DNA of 64,000 nucleotides from Gramella sp. AN32 (GTDB lineage Bacteria; Bacteroidota; Bacteroidia; Flavobacteriales; Flavobacteriaceae): contig NZ_QEYO01000012.1 of assembly GCF_023718305.1 (NCBI RefSeq), forward strand, positions 1-64,000. The letters run 5' to 3'. A model generated the notes under the pieces. The model did not search any database and was not told the DNA's origin. It saw only the letters and a list, made by a program, of their open reading frames with translations. Of the stretch, positions 1 through 8,285 are shown in pieces (within the stretch, counting starts at the first letter, position 1; each line of letters opens with the position of its first letter). A program made the position numbers and the translations under genes.

Positions 1-6
1 ATACAG

Positions 7-36
7 GCCCTCTCAATGAGGGTACTACTTTTTTTT
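7..36 (+). terminator. Rho-independent terminator at window edge
   Basis: CCCTC, a five-base loop TCAAT and GAGGG form a short hairpin followed within six bases by a run of eight T. It would end a plus-strand gene lying left of the window; that gene is not visible. Confidence 0.5.
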
Positions 37-571
37 CATAACTTTCAATCTTATGTTAATACCTACTTAAAGGTAGTGAATAGTGATCTAATGATTGCTT
101 GAAGCTACCTTTAGGTTTAGTTCAACAACATATAACGAAAATGGCGGGTTTTATAGAAAAGAACTAAATTAGTTTCCATAACAAACAAAATCGTTAAGCC
201 GTCAAGAACGCCTCGCTCTTAGAAGTGAACCCTAGCATAATCTGTTACAAGCTTAGGAGACTTATATCCATCCTTGGAGTAAAAAAGCTGAAGAACAGTA
301 CCAAAGAGCTTCGCCCTAAGATTTTGACCATTTTCCGTCCAATTCTGGCCAAGGTATGCCTACCTGCATACACCCCTAATCTTCAAGGCCCAAAATTGCA
401 GTTCAACAAAACTTCCCCTAATTTACCTAAACTACACTGGAAGATGCTTTTTTTATAAAAAACGGGGTTGTTGCGCAGACTCCTGTTGTGCGCTATTTCC
501 GAAATGCGCTAACTAACTAAGAAATTAGATTACATTGTCATAACAATGTAAACCTGGAAAATTCGAAGTCT
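37..571. other. Gene-free stretch before the serine hydrolase
   Basis: No convincing coding sequence was found. A 77-codon open frame at 225-458 starts with GTG and has no recognisable protein character, so it is not called. The stretch holds one copy of a diverged direct repeat (187-240) and three TGCGC motifs spaced 16-17 bases apart (472-509). The last 60 bases must hold the promoter of the next gene, but no clear -7 box was recognised. Confidence 0.5.
187..240 (+). repeat. Direct repeat copy 1, left of serine hydrolase
   Basis: Aligns without gaps to 2005-2058. The first 20 positions match at 17 and the last 15 at 12; the middle is diverged. The two copies bracket the serine hydrolase gene at a distance of 1,818 bases. 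Confidence 0.45.
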
Positions 572-1909
572 TTGAAAAAACATTTAGCAATATTCTCCTT
601 AGCTACATTACTTTTAATATATGCTTGTTTCATAACTAAGAGTGGCTACTTCAATCATCCCTACCCCAATATCGATGAATATATAGCTTCTTTTTTATTG
701 CTGACTTATACTATTATCTTGTTGTTCTGGAAAAAGAATCGTAGAAAAAAAGCGATTTATGGATTTAGTTTTGTTGTTATTTTGATGATATCAGTAAATG
801 TGTTGAATTATTATAATGAATGGCACCCTATACGCTTAAATTTACCTTTAAATTCTTCTCAATCATTTAGGGTTGGTCATGAGCCTTTTGAATGGCGCAA
901 GGCAAAACCTGCAGCATATAATTATGATATCGTAACATTAGGTAACTATTATTCGAAACTGAAAAATTGGAAACGCCTAAGGGGTTTGTTAGTAGTGCAG
1001 GATGATAAACTTATTATAGAAAAATATTTTAAAGGGACAGATAAATACAATGCTTTTAATATACATTCCATAACTAAATCTATTACTTCTGCACTGGTTG
1101 GAATTGGAATTGACAAGGGAATGATTCCTTCAGAAGAAGAAAAAGTGATGAAGTATTTCCCTGAATATCAAAATCAGGTAGATAGTCCGAAAAATGATCT
1201 TACACTAAAACATTTGCTGACAATGAAAGGTGGATTTGCACATTGGGATGCCTATTCAACACCAAAAGAATGCTTGGTTGAGATTGGTATAAATAAAAAA
1301 CCCGGCACTAATTTCAAATACTTTACTGGTTCTCAAGCGCTATTATCTGCAATTGTTACTAAATCTACTTCACAAAGTACCAAAGAGTTTGCGCAAGAGC
1401 ATTTTTTTGAGCCTATTGGTATTAAGAATGGTTTTTGGAGATTGCAAGATGGCTATTACTGTGGAGGCGGAGAATCATATTATACAGCGAGGGATTTAGC
1501 AAGGATTGGACAGGTATATCTAAACAAAGGAAAGGTAGGTTCAAAACAAATAGTTAGCGAAAATTGGATAGATAAATCATTTACCAATTATACCGATTCC
1601 AGTTCTGAATTTAGAATACTAGATGACTATTATGAAGAGGGATACGGATACTGTTGGTGGATTCTAAACTACCAGGGACATAAAATTTACACAGCTAGAG
1701 GTAAAGGCGGACAATACTTAATGGTCATTCCGGAAATAAATGCGGTTGTAGTAGTCATTCAGGAATGGAATTTAATGAAAGAGTTTGAAATTGAGAATAA
1801 TTTACTTTGTGATCTATTTTCTATTTTGTTTAATAATGAAAAAAATAGCTTGGAACAAAAAGATAAGCTTGGATTAAGTCTTGCTAAATTAGATAATGAA
1901 TTGAAATAA
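572..1909 (+). CDS. Membrane-anchored serine hydrolase, beta-lactamase/PBP4* family
   Basis: Serine-dependent hydrolase of the class C beta-lactamase-related superfamily (Pfam Beta-lactamase type), whose members act as esterases, D-aminopeptidases or peptidoglycan hydrolases. The active-site SxxK is S166-I-T-K169, after the phrase FNIHS. Y252 in KYFTGSQ sits where the Y-x-N motif is expected, but the Asn is not evident. A GKGGQYL segment near the C terminus fits the third (KTG-like) box. The first about 85 residues hold two or three hydrophobic spans, so the catalytic domain should be tethered outside the inner membrane. The start is TTG; no ATG lies nearby without cutting the first membrane span. 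No operon partner is seen, and the gene sits between two copies of a diverged direct repeat. Substrate unknown. Confidence 0.75.
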   Translation: MKKHLAIFSLATLLLIYACFITKSGYFNHPYPNIDEYIASFLLLTYTIILLFWKKNRRKKAIYGFSFVVILMISVNVLNYYNEWHPIRLNLPLNSSQSFRVGHEPFEWRKAKPAAYNYDIVTLGNYYSKLKNWKRLRGLLVVQDDKLIIEKYFKGTDKYNAFNIHSITKSITSALVGIGIDKGMIPSEEEKVMKYFPEYQNQVDSPKNDLTLKHLLTMKGGFAHWDAYSTPKECLVEIGINKKPGTNFKYFTGSQALLSAIVTKSTSQSTKEFAQEHFFEPIGIKNGFWRLQDGYYCGGGESYYTARDLARIGQVYLNKGKVGSKQIVSENWIDKSFTNYTDSSSEFRILDDYYEEGYGYCWWILNYQGHKIYTARGKGGQYLMVIPEINAVVVVIQEWNLMKEFEIENNLLCDLFSILFNNEKNSLEQKDKLGLSLAKLDNELK

Positions 1910-1938
1910 ACAGTGAACAACAAGTCAGTTCATCGCAA

Positions 1939-1957
1939 ACCTGCCCAGCCTGCAGGT
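1939..1957. repeat. Small G+C-rich palindrome (REP-like)
   Basis: ACCTGC and GCAGGT are separated by eight bases in otherwise AT-rich DNA between two convergent genes. It resembles the element at 60998-61017 (AACCTGCC...GGTAGGTT). It could be a degraded repetitive extragenic palindrome or a weak bidirectional terminator. Confidence 0.35.
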
Positions 1958-2004
1958 GGGTAACGGGAATTGTCGAAATAGTGTAATTTTAGAAACCAGG
2001 AAAT

Positions 2005-2058
2005 AAAATGGTTAAGCCGGTAAGTATGAGTTCTTTCCTTTTTTGAACTCTGGCTTAA
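2005..2058 (+). repeat. Direct repeat copy 2, right of serine hydrolase
   Basis: Partner of 187-240. Both copies contain GTTAAGCCG near the left end and a TGAAC-CT-GC block at the same offset. No inverted terminal repeats or transposase accompany them. Confidence 0.45.
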
Positions 2059-2151
2059 AAACTAATAGAGATTTCTTGATATGGACAAAGCACTACACTG
2101 GTTTTAATTCATTCGCATTGCATTCTAGATGTTGAATTGCTTTCATAAATT

Positions 2152-2667
2152 TTAGTTTTTCTTATTAATATTATCTTCTTTATTGAGGTTTAGAAACTTT
2201 AAACCAAGAGCTAGTAGAAGGATTGAAATAGGAAGTATCACAATTTCCCATTTAAGGTTATCGATATTCACAAAAACTACCTCCAGAAATTTTACAAAAA
2301 GGATAATGACAATAACTTCTGCAAGTACATTTTTTAAATGACCAATATTTGGTGTTCTTATCCATTTTAGAACGTTTTTTCCGTCATCATATTTTTTGTT
2401 TGAAATAAATAAACTGTAAACACCATGCGCAAAAATAAAAAGCACCAGGGCAATTAAAAACGTATCTAAAGATTTTATAAGATACGTAGTTGCTATATCT
2501 GCGGGATGTAGATGTGCCTTGTCTTCTGGAATGTAATTAAAGACAACCACTCTAAATGCATTAATGGTTTTTAAAGCCCCTACAATAAAAAGGAGCAGGG
2601 AGCCAAGTAGTGATCCTATGATGGCTGTCCAGCTTACATAACGAAATAAAAAGAATATTTTTTTCAT
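2152..2667 (-). CDS. YqhA/UPF0114 family membrane protein
   Basis: Small integral membrane protein of 171 residues resembling the UPF0114 (E. coli YqhA) family, whose function is unknown. Three to four hydrophobic spans are visible: after the MKKIFFLF start, around the LDTFLIALVLFIFAHG stretch, and two near the C terminus. The LKNVLAEVIVI segment following a short loop is the part that most resembles YqhA. An in-frame ATG further upstream (2709) would add 14 residues, but that extension runs into the terminator of the aldehyde dehydrogenase, so the ATG at 2667 is preferred. It lies just downstream of aldehyde dehydrogenase on the same strand, but the terminator suggests separate transcription. 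Confidence 0.7.
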   Translation of the reverse strand: MKKIFFLFRYVSWTAIIGSLLGSLLLFIVGALKTINAFRVVVFNYIPEDKAHLHPADIATTYLIKSLDTFLIALVLFIFAHGVYSLFISNKKYDDGKNVLKWIRTPNIGHLKNVLAEVIVIILFVKFLEVVFVNIDNLKWEIVILPISILLLALGLKFLNLNKEDNINKKN

Positions 2668-2710
2668 GATATTTAATGTTGTTAGTGTTGTAATTAAGGC
2701 CTTGAACAAT

Positions 2711-2734
2711 AAAACCCCGGCATAACCGGGGTTT
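2711..2734 (-). terminator. Terminator of aldehyde dehydrogenase
   Basis: AAACCCCGG, loop CATAA, CCGGGGTTT gives a perfect nine-base stem. Read on the minus strand it lies about 30 bases after the aldehyde dehydrogenase stop and runs into TTTTATT. It also explains why the upstream ATG of the next minus-strand gene is unlikely to be used. Confidence 0.8.
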
Positions 2735-2764
2735 CTATTATAAACTTATTTTATTAAGTTTCAA

Positions 2765-4267
2765 TTAAAAGAATCCCATTGGTTTCTTGTCGTAAGAGAT
2801 CAACATGTTTTTTGCAACACGGTAATGATCTAAAGCCATTTTATGGTTTTCACGACCAAATCCAGATTCTTTAACGCCACCAAAGGGAGCGTGAGCAGGA
2901 TAGGTATTGTATTGGTTTACCCAAACTCTACCAGCGCGAATAGCACGAGGAACCTGGAATAATTCGTGAGCATCACGAGACCAAACCCCGGCACCTAAAC
3001 CGTAAGGTGTATCGTTTGCGATTGCGATAGCTTCTTCAGTAGAACTGAAAGTTGTTAAAGCGACAACAGGACCAAAAATTTCTTCCTGGAATACACGCAT
3101 ATTATTATCGCCTTTTAATACCGTAGGTTGAACGTAATACCCTTCAGAAAGTTCACCCTCGTAGTTTCCAGCCTCACCACCAGCTAATACAGTTGCACCT
3201 TCTTCTTTACCAATATTGATATAGTTAAGGATTTTTTCGTATTGTGGTTTAGATACTTGAGAACCGATCATCGTTTCAGGATCTAATGGGTTTCCTGTTT
3301 TAACTTCTTTTAAACGCTCTTGCATTTTCTCGATAAAAAGATCAGCAATATCCTCGTGCACTAAAATACGTGTTGGTGCCGTACAAATTTCTCCCTGGTT
3401 TAATGCGAACATTAAGGCGCCTTCAATAGATTTACTAAAGAATTCGTCATCGTGGTCTGCTACAGATGGGAAAAAAATATTTGGAGACTTTCCTCCTAAT
3501 TCCATAGTTACAGGAATAATATTTTCAGCTGCATTGTGCAGTACTTTACGACCTGTTTCCGTAGAACCAGTGAATGAAAGTTTTGCGATACGAGTAGATG
3601 TAGCTAATGCTGCACCAGCTTCTGCACCAAAACCAGTTACGATGTTTAATACACCTGCAGGTAAAATGTCACCTATAAGTTCCATTAATGCGATAACACT
3701 AGTAGGAGTTTGTTCTGCTGGTTTTACAACCGCCGTACAACCTGCTGCTAAAGCCGGAGCTATTTTCCAAGCTAGCATTAACATTGGGAAGTTCCAAGGG
3801 ATAATTTCACCAACAACACCAATAGGCTCGTTTAATACAATACTAACTGTGTCTTTGTCGTGTTCTGAAATACTTCCTTCGTCTGCACGAATCACACCTG
3901 CGAAATAACGGAAGTGATCTATACAGTAAGGGATATCTGCTGCACGGGATTCCCGAATTGGTTTTCCATTATCGATGGTCTCTAAAGTTGCTAAGTATTC
4001 GAAGTTGTCTTCCATTACTTGTGCGATCTTTAATAACGCATTACTACGCTCTGTTGCTGAAGACGTGCTCCAAACTGGGAACGCTTCGTGTGCTGCGTCT
4101 AGTGCAAGATCGATGTCTTCTTGTGTTGATCGTGCAGCTTGTGTAAAAACTTTACCGTCTACTGGCGATACGTTATCAAAATACTGACCTTTAACAGGTG
4201 CCACGAATTTACCGCCAATAAAGTTCCCGTATCTCTCCTTGAATACAGGTTTTGTTACATTTGCCAT
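2765..4267 (-). CDS. NAD-dependent aldehyde dehydrogenase
   Basis: Oxidises an aldehyde to the acid with NAD(P)+ in the cytosol. The 500-residue length and motifs fit the ALDH superfamily. The cofactor loop is FTGSTETG, the general base is E256 in MELGGKSP, and the nucleophile is C295 in NQGEICTAPTR. IPWNFP near residue 156 contributes the oxyanion Asn. The overall sequence is closest to the ExaC/AldB-type acetaldehyde and broad-range enzymes, which is family knowledge and not proof of substrate. An AraC-family regulator lies immediately upstream on the same strand, and the 181-base gap between them contains a candidate two-site operator, so aldehyde-inducible control is plausible. Confidence 0.93.
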   Translation of the reverse strand: MANVTKPVFKERYGNFIGGKFVAPVKGQYFDNVSPVDGKVFTQAARSTQEDIDLALDAAHEAFPVWSTSSATERSNALLKIAQVMEDNFEYLATLETIDNGKPIRESRAADIPYCIDHFRYFAGVIRADEGSISEHDKDTVSIVLNEPIGVVGEIIPWNFPMLMLAWKIAPALAAGCTAVVKPAEQTPTSVIALMELIGDILPAGVLNIVTGFGAEAGAALATSTRIAKLSFTGSTETGRKVLHNAAENIIPVTMELGGKSPNIFFPSVADHDDEFFSKSIEGALMFALNQGEICTAPTRILVHEDIADLFIEKMQERLKEVKTGNPLDPETMIGSQVSKPQYEKILNYINIGKEEGATVLAGGEAGNYEGELSEGYYVQPTVLKGDNNMRVFQEEIFGPVVALTTFSSTEEAIAIANDTPYGLGAGVWSRDAHELFQVPRAIRAGRVWVNQYNTYPAHAPFGGVKESGFGRENHKMALDHYRVAKNMLISYDKKPMGFF

Positions 4268-4343
4268 AATTATATATTTAATTTTGATTCTTAATTACAG
4301 TGCAAATATATATTGGGATGTTTCTTTTTTATTTATTGATATG

Positions 4344-4370
4344 GTTCAATAACTTATGAAAACAGTTCAA
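4344..4370. promoter_or_regulatory. Candidate AraC-type half-sites before aldehyde dehydrogenase
   Basis: GTTCAA occurs twice as a direct repeat, at 4344-4349 and 4365-4370, exactly 21 bases apart (two helical turns). This is the usual geometry for an AraC-family activator, and the regulator gene starts the same transcription direction just upstream. Inference from spacing only. Confidence 0.3.
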
Positions 4371-4448
4371 AGTGGGTAGGTGATGTGAATTAAGAACTTC
4401 TAATTGGTTTTAAATAACTGTTAAACAATAACTTGTATGATTTGTTTT

Positions 4449-5288
4449 TTAATTCGTAATTTCTGTTGGACTAATTCCGAATTTGTTCTTAAAGGCTACG
4501 CTAAAGTTGGACAGGTTGTTATAGCCAATATCTAAATAAATATCAGATGCTTTTAATTCGCCACCTTGTAGTAGTTCCCTGGCCTTTTGAAGACGCTTGT
4601 CCTGTAGCCATTTTCCGGGTGGTTCGTTGTATTCAGAAGTAAAACGACGCTTAAATGTCGAAAGACTCATATTACAGAGGAAAGCAATTTCTTCCAATTT
4701 TAAATTAGAATGAACATTACTTTCTACAATATTTTTGAATGGAGAAACTTCATTAGAAATTAGTGAGTGTAAATAAAATTCGAATTTATTACCATACTTG
4801 TTTAGGAGATACAGCAAGATCTCTTCAAATTTCAAAGTTATTAGAACATCACTATAATTACGATTTGTATAGGAGTTAGACGATAAAGAGTTAATAAAAG
4901 ATGCAATATAGTCGTCGTTTTCAATAACGAAATAGGGGACTTTCTCCTTATATGGCTTTACATCATTAGTATACTTGCCTAAAAATTCGATGAGTTTTTT
5001 TTCTGAAAAAAAGAAAAGTTTACAATAGTAAATGGCTTCAGTATCGAGTAATTCTGTCCATAGCCAATTCCCTTTTTTTAGTAATAATGATTGTTGATTG
5101 TTTACAGCCATAGAGGTATTTGCAAAATGAACCTGTTTTTTCCCCACTTGTAGAAAGCTAAACATATTCATGCTTAGATTGACCTTACTTTTAACAACAT
5201 CACTGGTCATTCTAAAGTCATACACAAATATATCTGGACTTTTGTTATTGTTTTGAATGTAAATTTCAGGTATATTTTCTGTTGGCAT
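4449..5288 (-). CDS. AraC-family transcriptional regulator
   Basis: DNA-binding regulator of 279 residues. The C-terminal about 100 residues carry the two helix-turn-helix motifs of the family: LKLEEIAFLCNMSLSTFKRRF for the first and ASDIYLDIGYNNLSNFSVAFKNKFG-like for the second, ending in the standard P-x-E segment. The N-terminal half is a ligand-sensing region of the type found in short AraC proteins of Bacteroidota and is not assigned to a named domain. It is encoded upstream of the aldehyde dehydrogenase on the same strand and probably controls it; a pair of GTTCAA repeats lies in the intervening gap. Confidence 0.88.
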   Translation of the reverse strand: MPTENIPEIYIQNNNKSPDIFVYDFRMTSDVVKSKVNLSMNMFSFLQVGKKQVHFANTSMAVNNQQSLLLKKGNWLWTELLDTEAIYYCKLFFFSEKKLIEFLGKYTNDVKPYKEKVPYFVIENDDYIASFINSLSSNSYTNRNYSDVLITLKFEEILLYLLNKYGNKFEFYLHSLISNEVSPFKNIVESNVHSNLKLEEIAFLCNMSLSTFKRRFTSEYNEPPGKWLQDKRLQKARELLQGGELKASDIYLDIGYNNLSNFSVAFKNKFGISPTEITN

Positions 5289-5590
5289 CTGTATTTTTTT
5301 ATCAGCGTGCAGGTAGCGGTGGTAATTACCTCAAGTATGAGTAAGGTCTCGTATTTGTCGGCTTTTTAGTTTTATTAAATGCTCTCTAAAATATCACTTT
5401 CCTCTCGAAATCCCGCTATTTGCTGGTGCCGATATTGACGGTTATTATTATTCCTTATATCCATTGCCTGGTATTAAGGAAACCATAGATAAATCAAAAA
5501 CTACCAATAGTAACATGACCAAAAATCGAATTTTCTCACATAAACAATAAGATATGGCAAGACGGTTAGCAGACTTCAGCCTATTGTTGC
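5289..5590. other. Intergenic stretch with a short unexplained open frame
   Basis: Between two minus-strand regulators. On the plus strand, 5341-5550 is open for 69 codons and reads like real protein (for example ADIDGYYYSLYPLPG and a closing NRIFSHKQ before the stop), but it has no ATG at the beginning. It may be the tail of a lost gene; the family was not recognised. Confidence 0.3.
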
Positions 5591-6796
5591 TCAGTTCATC
5601 AATTTTAATTGGTTGTAAAAGGTTTTATCCCATGCAGCATAATATGCTCCGGTGAATAAATTTTTGTAATTAGAATCATGGTATTCTATTATTACATTTT
5701 CAGATTTGAAAAATGGACAATATAAATTTAATCCACTTGAAATACCATTAGATAAAAAGTCTTTAGCGCGATAGATATCGCTGATAAGCATTATTTTTTC
5801 TGGGGCAATTAATTGGATTAATACAGATATTGCTTTCCCCAGGTTGAAACCTATGTTATGAAAGATTTTGATAGAAAGTTGATCTCCCGCTATTGCCGCA
5901 TTTAATATAGAATCTATTGAAATATTTCCTACTTTTAGTACGGAATTTTGCCCATCTAAAAGTGCCTTATTTACTTTATTTATAATCGCCGAGTACGATA
6001 CTTCGTTCTCTAAACAATTCTTTTTTCCGCAGGAACATAGTTTGTCATTAAAGGAGAGGGGAGAATGACCAAATTCAGAACCTGGAAAATGCCGTCTATC
6101 TGCCATTTTTCCGTTTGATACAATGCTTAATCCAATTTCCTTATGTATGGTAAGTATGAGAGCATTTTCTCTTTTTTCTTTTTTTAATTCAAAGAATGCT
6201 CGTTGTGCACTGTAAGAAGGATTTAAAATACATATATTTTTCCTTAATTTCTTTTCCAAATTTTCTTCGATTTCCTGAAACGTGGAAGGAGAAGGAAAGG
6301 AGCCTTGGAATTCTGCATACATGGGCAATATGAAGGATATACTTAGGATATTTTGAAATTTAGCATTTAATAGGTCTGAAAGTTTTAGGACAATTGATGT
6401 TAAGCTATTTATTAAATTTTCAGTGTCCAGGCCACAATCCTTTAAAGGAATTTCTTCGATAACATTGCCCAATTGATCAAAAAGGAGAGCGTATGATTTA
6501 TCAAAATTTAAGTGAATTGTTAAAATTAGCAAATTATGCTGATTGGTTAATACAAAATGTCTGTCTCTTTTTTGTTTGGTTTTTTTTATAAATCCTTCGT
6601 GGGTCAATTGGTTAACTAAAGTCATGGTAGATGGATAGCTCAAATTTAGAGATTTGGACAAATTATCAATTGTTGAATTCCCGCCTAATAGTAACTGTTT
6701 TACCAGTTCTATTTTTTGAAGAGTTTTTTTCTTTTCCTGAGCTGATAAACTTTTTTGAAATTTTTCTTCTCGAAAACTAAACAGTCTCTTGTGCAT
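5591..6796 (-). CDS. ROK-family transcriptional regulator (NagC/Mlc-like)
   Basis: A 401-residue sugar-responsive regulator. Residues 25-85 form a winged helix (IDNLSKSLNLSYPSTMTLVNQL), followed by a ROK domain. The ROK zinc site is visible as H244 in EFGH plus C254, C256 and C261 in LCSCGKKNCLE. The phosphate-binding DxGxT motif of ROK kinases is not present at the expected place, so a pure regulator is more likely than a kinase. It is divergent from an N-acetylglucosamine kinase gene with 132 bases between them, so it probably senses GlcNAc or a derivative and represses that promoter. One near match (nine of ten positions) to the TATGT-N3-ACATA operator described elsewhere lies at 6823-6835. 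Confidence 0.88.
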   Translation of the reverse strand: MHKRLFSFREEKFQKSLSAQEKKKTLQKIELVKQLLLGGNSTIDNLSKSLNLSYPSTMTLVNQLTHEGFIKKTKQKRDRHFVLTNQHNLLILTIHLNFDKSYALLFDQLGNVIEEIPLKDCGLDTENLINSLTSIVLKLSDLLNAKFQNILSISFILPMYAEFQGSFPSPSTFQEIEENLEKKLRKNICILNPSYSAQRAFFELKKEKRENALILTIHKEIGLSIVSNGKMADRRHFPGSEFGHSPLSFNDKLCSCGKKNCLENEVSYSAIINKVNKALLDGQNSVLKVGNISIDSILNAAIAGDQLSIKIFHNIGFNLGKAISVLIQLIAPEKIMLISDIYRAKDFLSNGISSGLNLYCPFFKSENVIIEYHDSNYKNLFTGAYYAAWDKTFYNQLKLMN

Positions 6797-6867
6797 AAAA
6801 ATAAAAAATAGATTAATTGTATTATGTATGACAAAAGTAATAATTTTGAGGAATATATAATTTAATT

Positions 6868-6890
6868 TTCCTGCACTTGAATCCCAGGAA
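6868..6890. promoter_or_regulatory. Inverted repeat between ROK regulator and GlcNAc kinase
   Basis: TTCCTG and CAGGAA are arranged as an inverted repeat with 11 bases between, centred about 50 bases before the kinase start. It is a candidate operator for the ROK regulator; the evidence is symmetry and position only. Confidence 0.25.
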
Positions 6891-6928
6891 GATTTAGGAA
6901 TATCAATGGTAAATAAAAAATAATTATA

Positions 6929-7777
6929 ATGGTTATAATAGCTGATAGCGGATCAACTAAATGTGATTGGATAATTACAGATTATAAGGGATCCCGGCAA
7001 TGTGATTTTAGTACAGAAGGTATAAATCCCACAATCAGTTCCAAAATGGAAATTGAAAAATTGATAGAAAGCAGCCAGGAACTAATGCTTCACAAAGATA
7101 TCATTTCAAAAGTTTACTTTTATAGTGCAGGTTGTGGTACTGTTAAAGCCGATATGAAAATGAAGGATGTCTTTGAATCATTTTTCAAATCTGTCAAAAG
7201 TATAAATATCCATGGTGATATTGCTGCAGCAGTTCATGCAACCACTCAAAACCCGGGGATTGTTTGTATTTTAGGAACCGGGTCTAATTGTTGCTTTTAT
7301 GATGGGGAACACATCTATTTAAAAAATCCATCATTAGGCTATCTGTTAGGAGATGAGGGAAGCGGTAATGCTTTAGGTCGGGAGGTCTTGAAAAGTTACT
7401 ATTTAAAAACAATGCCCGAAAACCTAAGGGTGCAATTTGAAAGGGAATATCAAACGGATTTAGATTTGGTGCTAGAACAATTATATCAGCGACCAAATCC
7501 AAATCGATATCTGGCTACTTTTGCCAAATTCGTTTTTCAGCACAGAAATGAATCCTTCGTTGAAAATTTATTACATGAAAATATATCTAAATTTATAAGT
7601 TCTTGTTTATATGCTTATAAAAAAGAGCTTGATAGATATCCGGTTCATTTTGTAGGATCGATTGCATATTATTCTCAAGATATAATTAAAAAAATATTAT
7701 TAGAGCATGGTTATATACCTGGCCATTTTATTAAGAAACCCATTGAAAATATTATAAATTTTATTAAGGATAATTAA
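6929..7777 (+). CDS. N-acetylglucosamine kinase, BadF/BadG type
   Basis: Likely phosphorylates GlcNAc (or a related amino sugar) to the 6-phosphate in the cytosol. The 282-residue length and the N-terminal ADSGSTKCDW match the ASKHA phosphate-1 loop of the eukaryote-like GlcNAc kinase group (BadF/BadG/BcrA/BcrD ATPase fold). LGTGSNCCFYDG is the second phosphate loop, and GYLLGDEGSG the conserved sugar-site segment. In Bacteroidota such genes often replace NagK of the ROK type. Its placement divergent from a ROK regulator and ahead of a large N-glycan cluster supports a role in using GlcNAc released by GH20 and GH130 enzymes. Ends 508 bases before the next gene. Confidence 0.85.
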   Translation: MVIIADSGSTKCDWIITDYKGSRQCDFSTEGINPTISSKMEIEKLIESSQELMLHKDIISKVYFYSAGCGTVKADMKMKDVFESFFKSVKSINIHGDIAAAVHATTQNPGIVCILGTGSNCCFYDGEHIYLKNPSLGYLLGDEGSGNALGREVLKSYYLKTMPENLRVQFEREYQTDLDLVLEQLYQRPNPNRYLATFAKFVFQHRNESFVENLLHENISKFISSCLYAYKKELDRYPVHFVGSIAYYSQDIIKKILLEHGYIPGHFIKKPIENIINFIKDN

Positions 7778-8285
7778 ATGTAGAACCCCAAATAATCGTA
7801 GTTCCATGGTTTTATAGGATATTAATTTATGGGTCATTATAATTGAAAAAAAAGCAGGAGAAAAAAAAGCTTTTATGATACCGGCTTGGGAGAACAAAAT
7901 GTTGATTATTATGTACGTATTTATTTATTACGGAATCATTTTAAGCCTGAAAGCCGACTAAAATTGACCCTCGTTGAATAATACTGCTTTCCAATTTATT
8001 ATCTATGGATTGTCTCCATATTCTTTTCTATACGATCTGTTATCATCTCTAACTAAAGTTATACTTGTAAATTTGGTTTGTTGGCTCACATCTATGAGAG
8101 GGAATAAGATTTCATCCATATAACCAATAACCGAAATATTTTTAACCCTGTTTTTAAAATAGATTACATCGCTAAAACACCAGAGAACTCATCGCTAATA
8201 CCTCATTGATTTTTTAATCATAGCCTTTAATAAAGAAACGTGGCAATAATGAAAAAAACTTTTGTTTACTTTAGAATTTAAAGAA
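7778..8285. other. Gene-free stretch
   Basis: Very AT-rich. Only short open frames are seen, such as a 27-codon frame from 7875 that reads like a single membrane span; none is supported as a gene. No strong hairpin terminator or repeat was recognised. It separates the GlcNAc kinase from the 3' end of the response regulator on the other strand. Confidence 0.5.

Noticed and set aside
225..458. 77-codon frame with GTG start near the left edge
   Set aside because: No recognisable motif, no promoter and composition of translated non-coding DNA.
187..2058. Possible integron gene cassette around the serine hydrolase, because GTTAAGC fits the attC core GTTRRRY at both ends
   Set aside because: No matching RYYYAAC partner with a folded attC palindrome was found before the right copy, and the repeat homology extends to the wrong side of the core.
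3534..4187. Open frames on the strand opposite aldehyde dehydrogenase
   Set aside because: They mirror a well-conserved enzyme and have no independent protein features.
6823..6835. Sixth TATGT-N3-ACATA operator before the ROK regulator
   Set aside because: It has one arm mismatch (ACAAA). Kept only as a weak candidate, not counted in the regulon.
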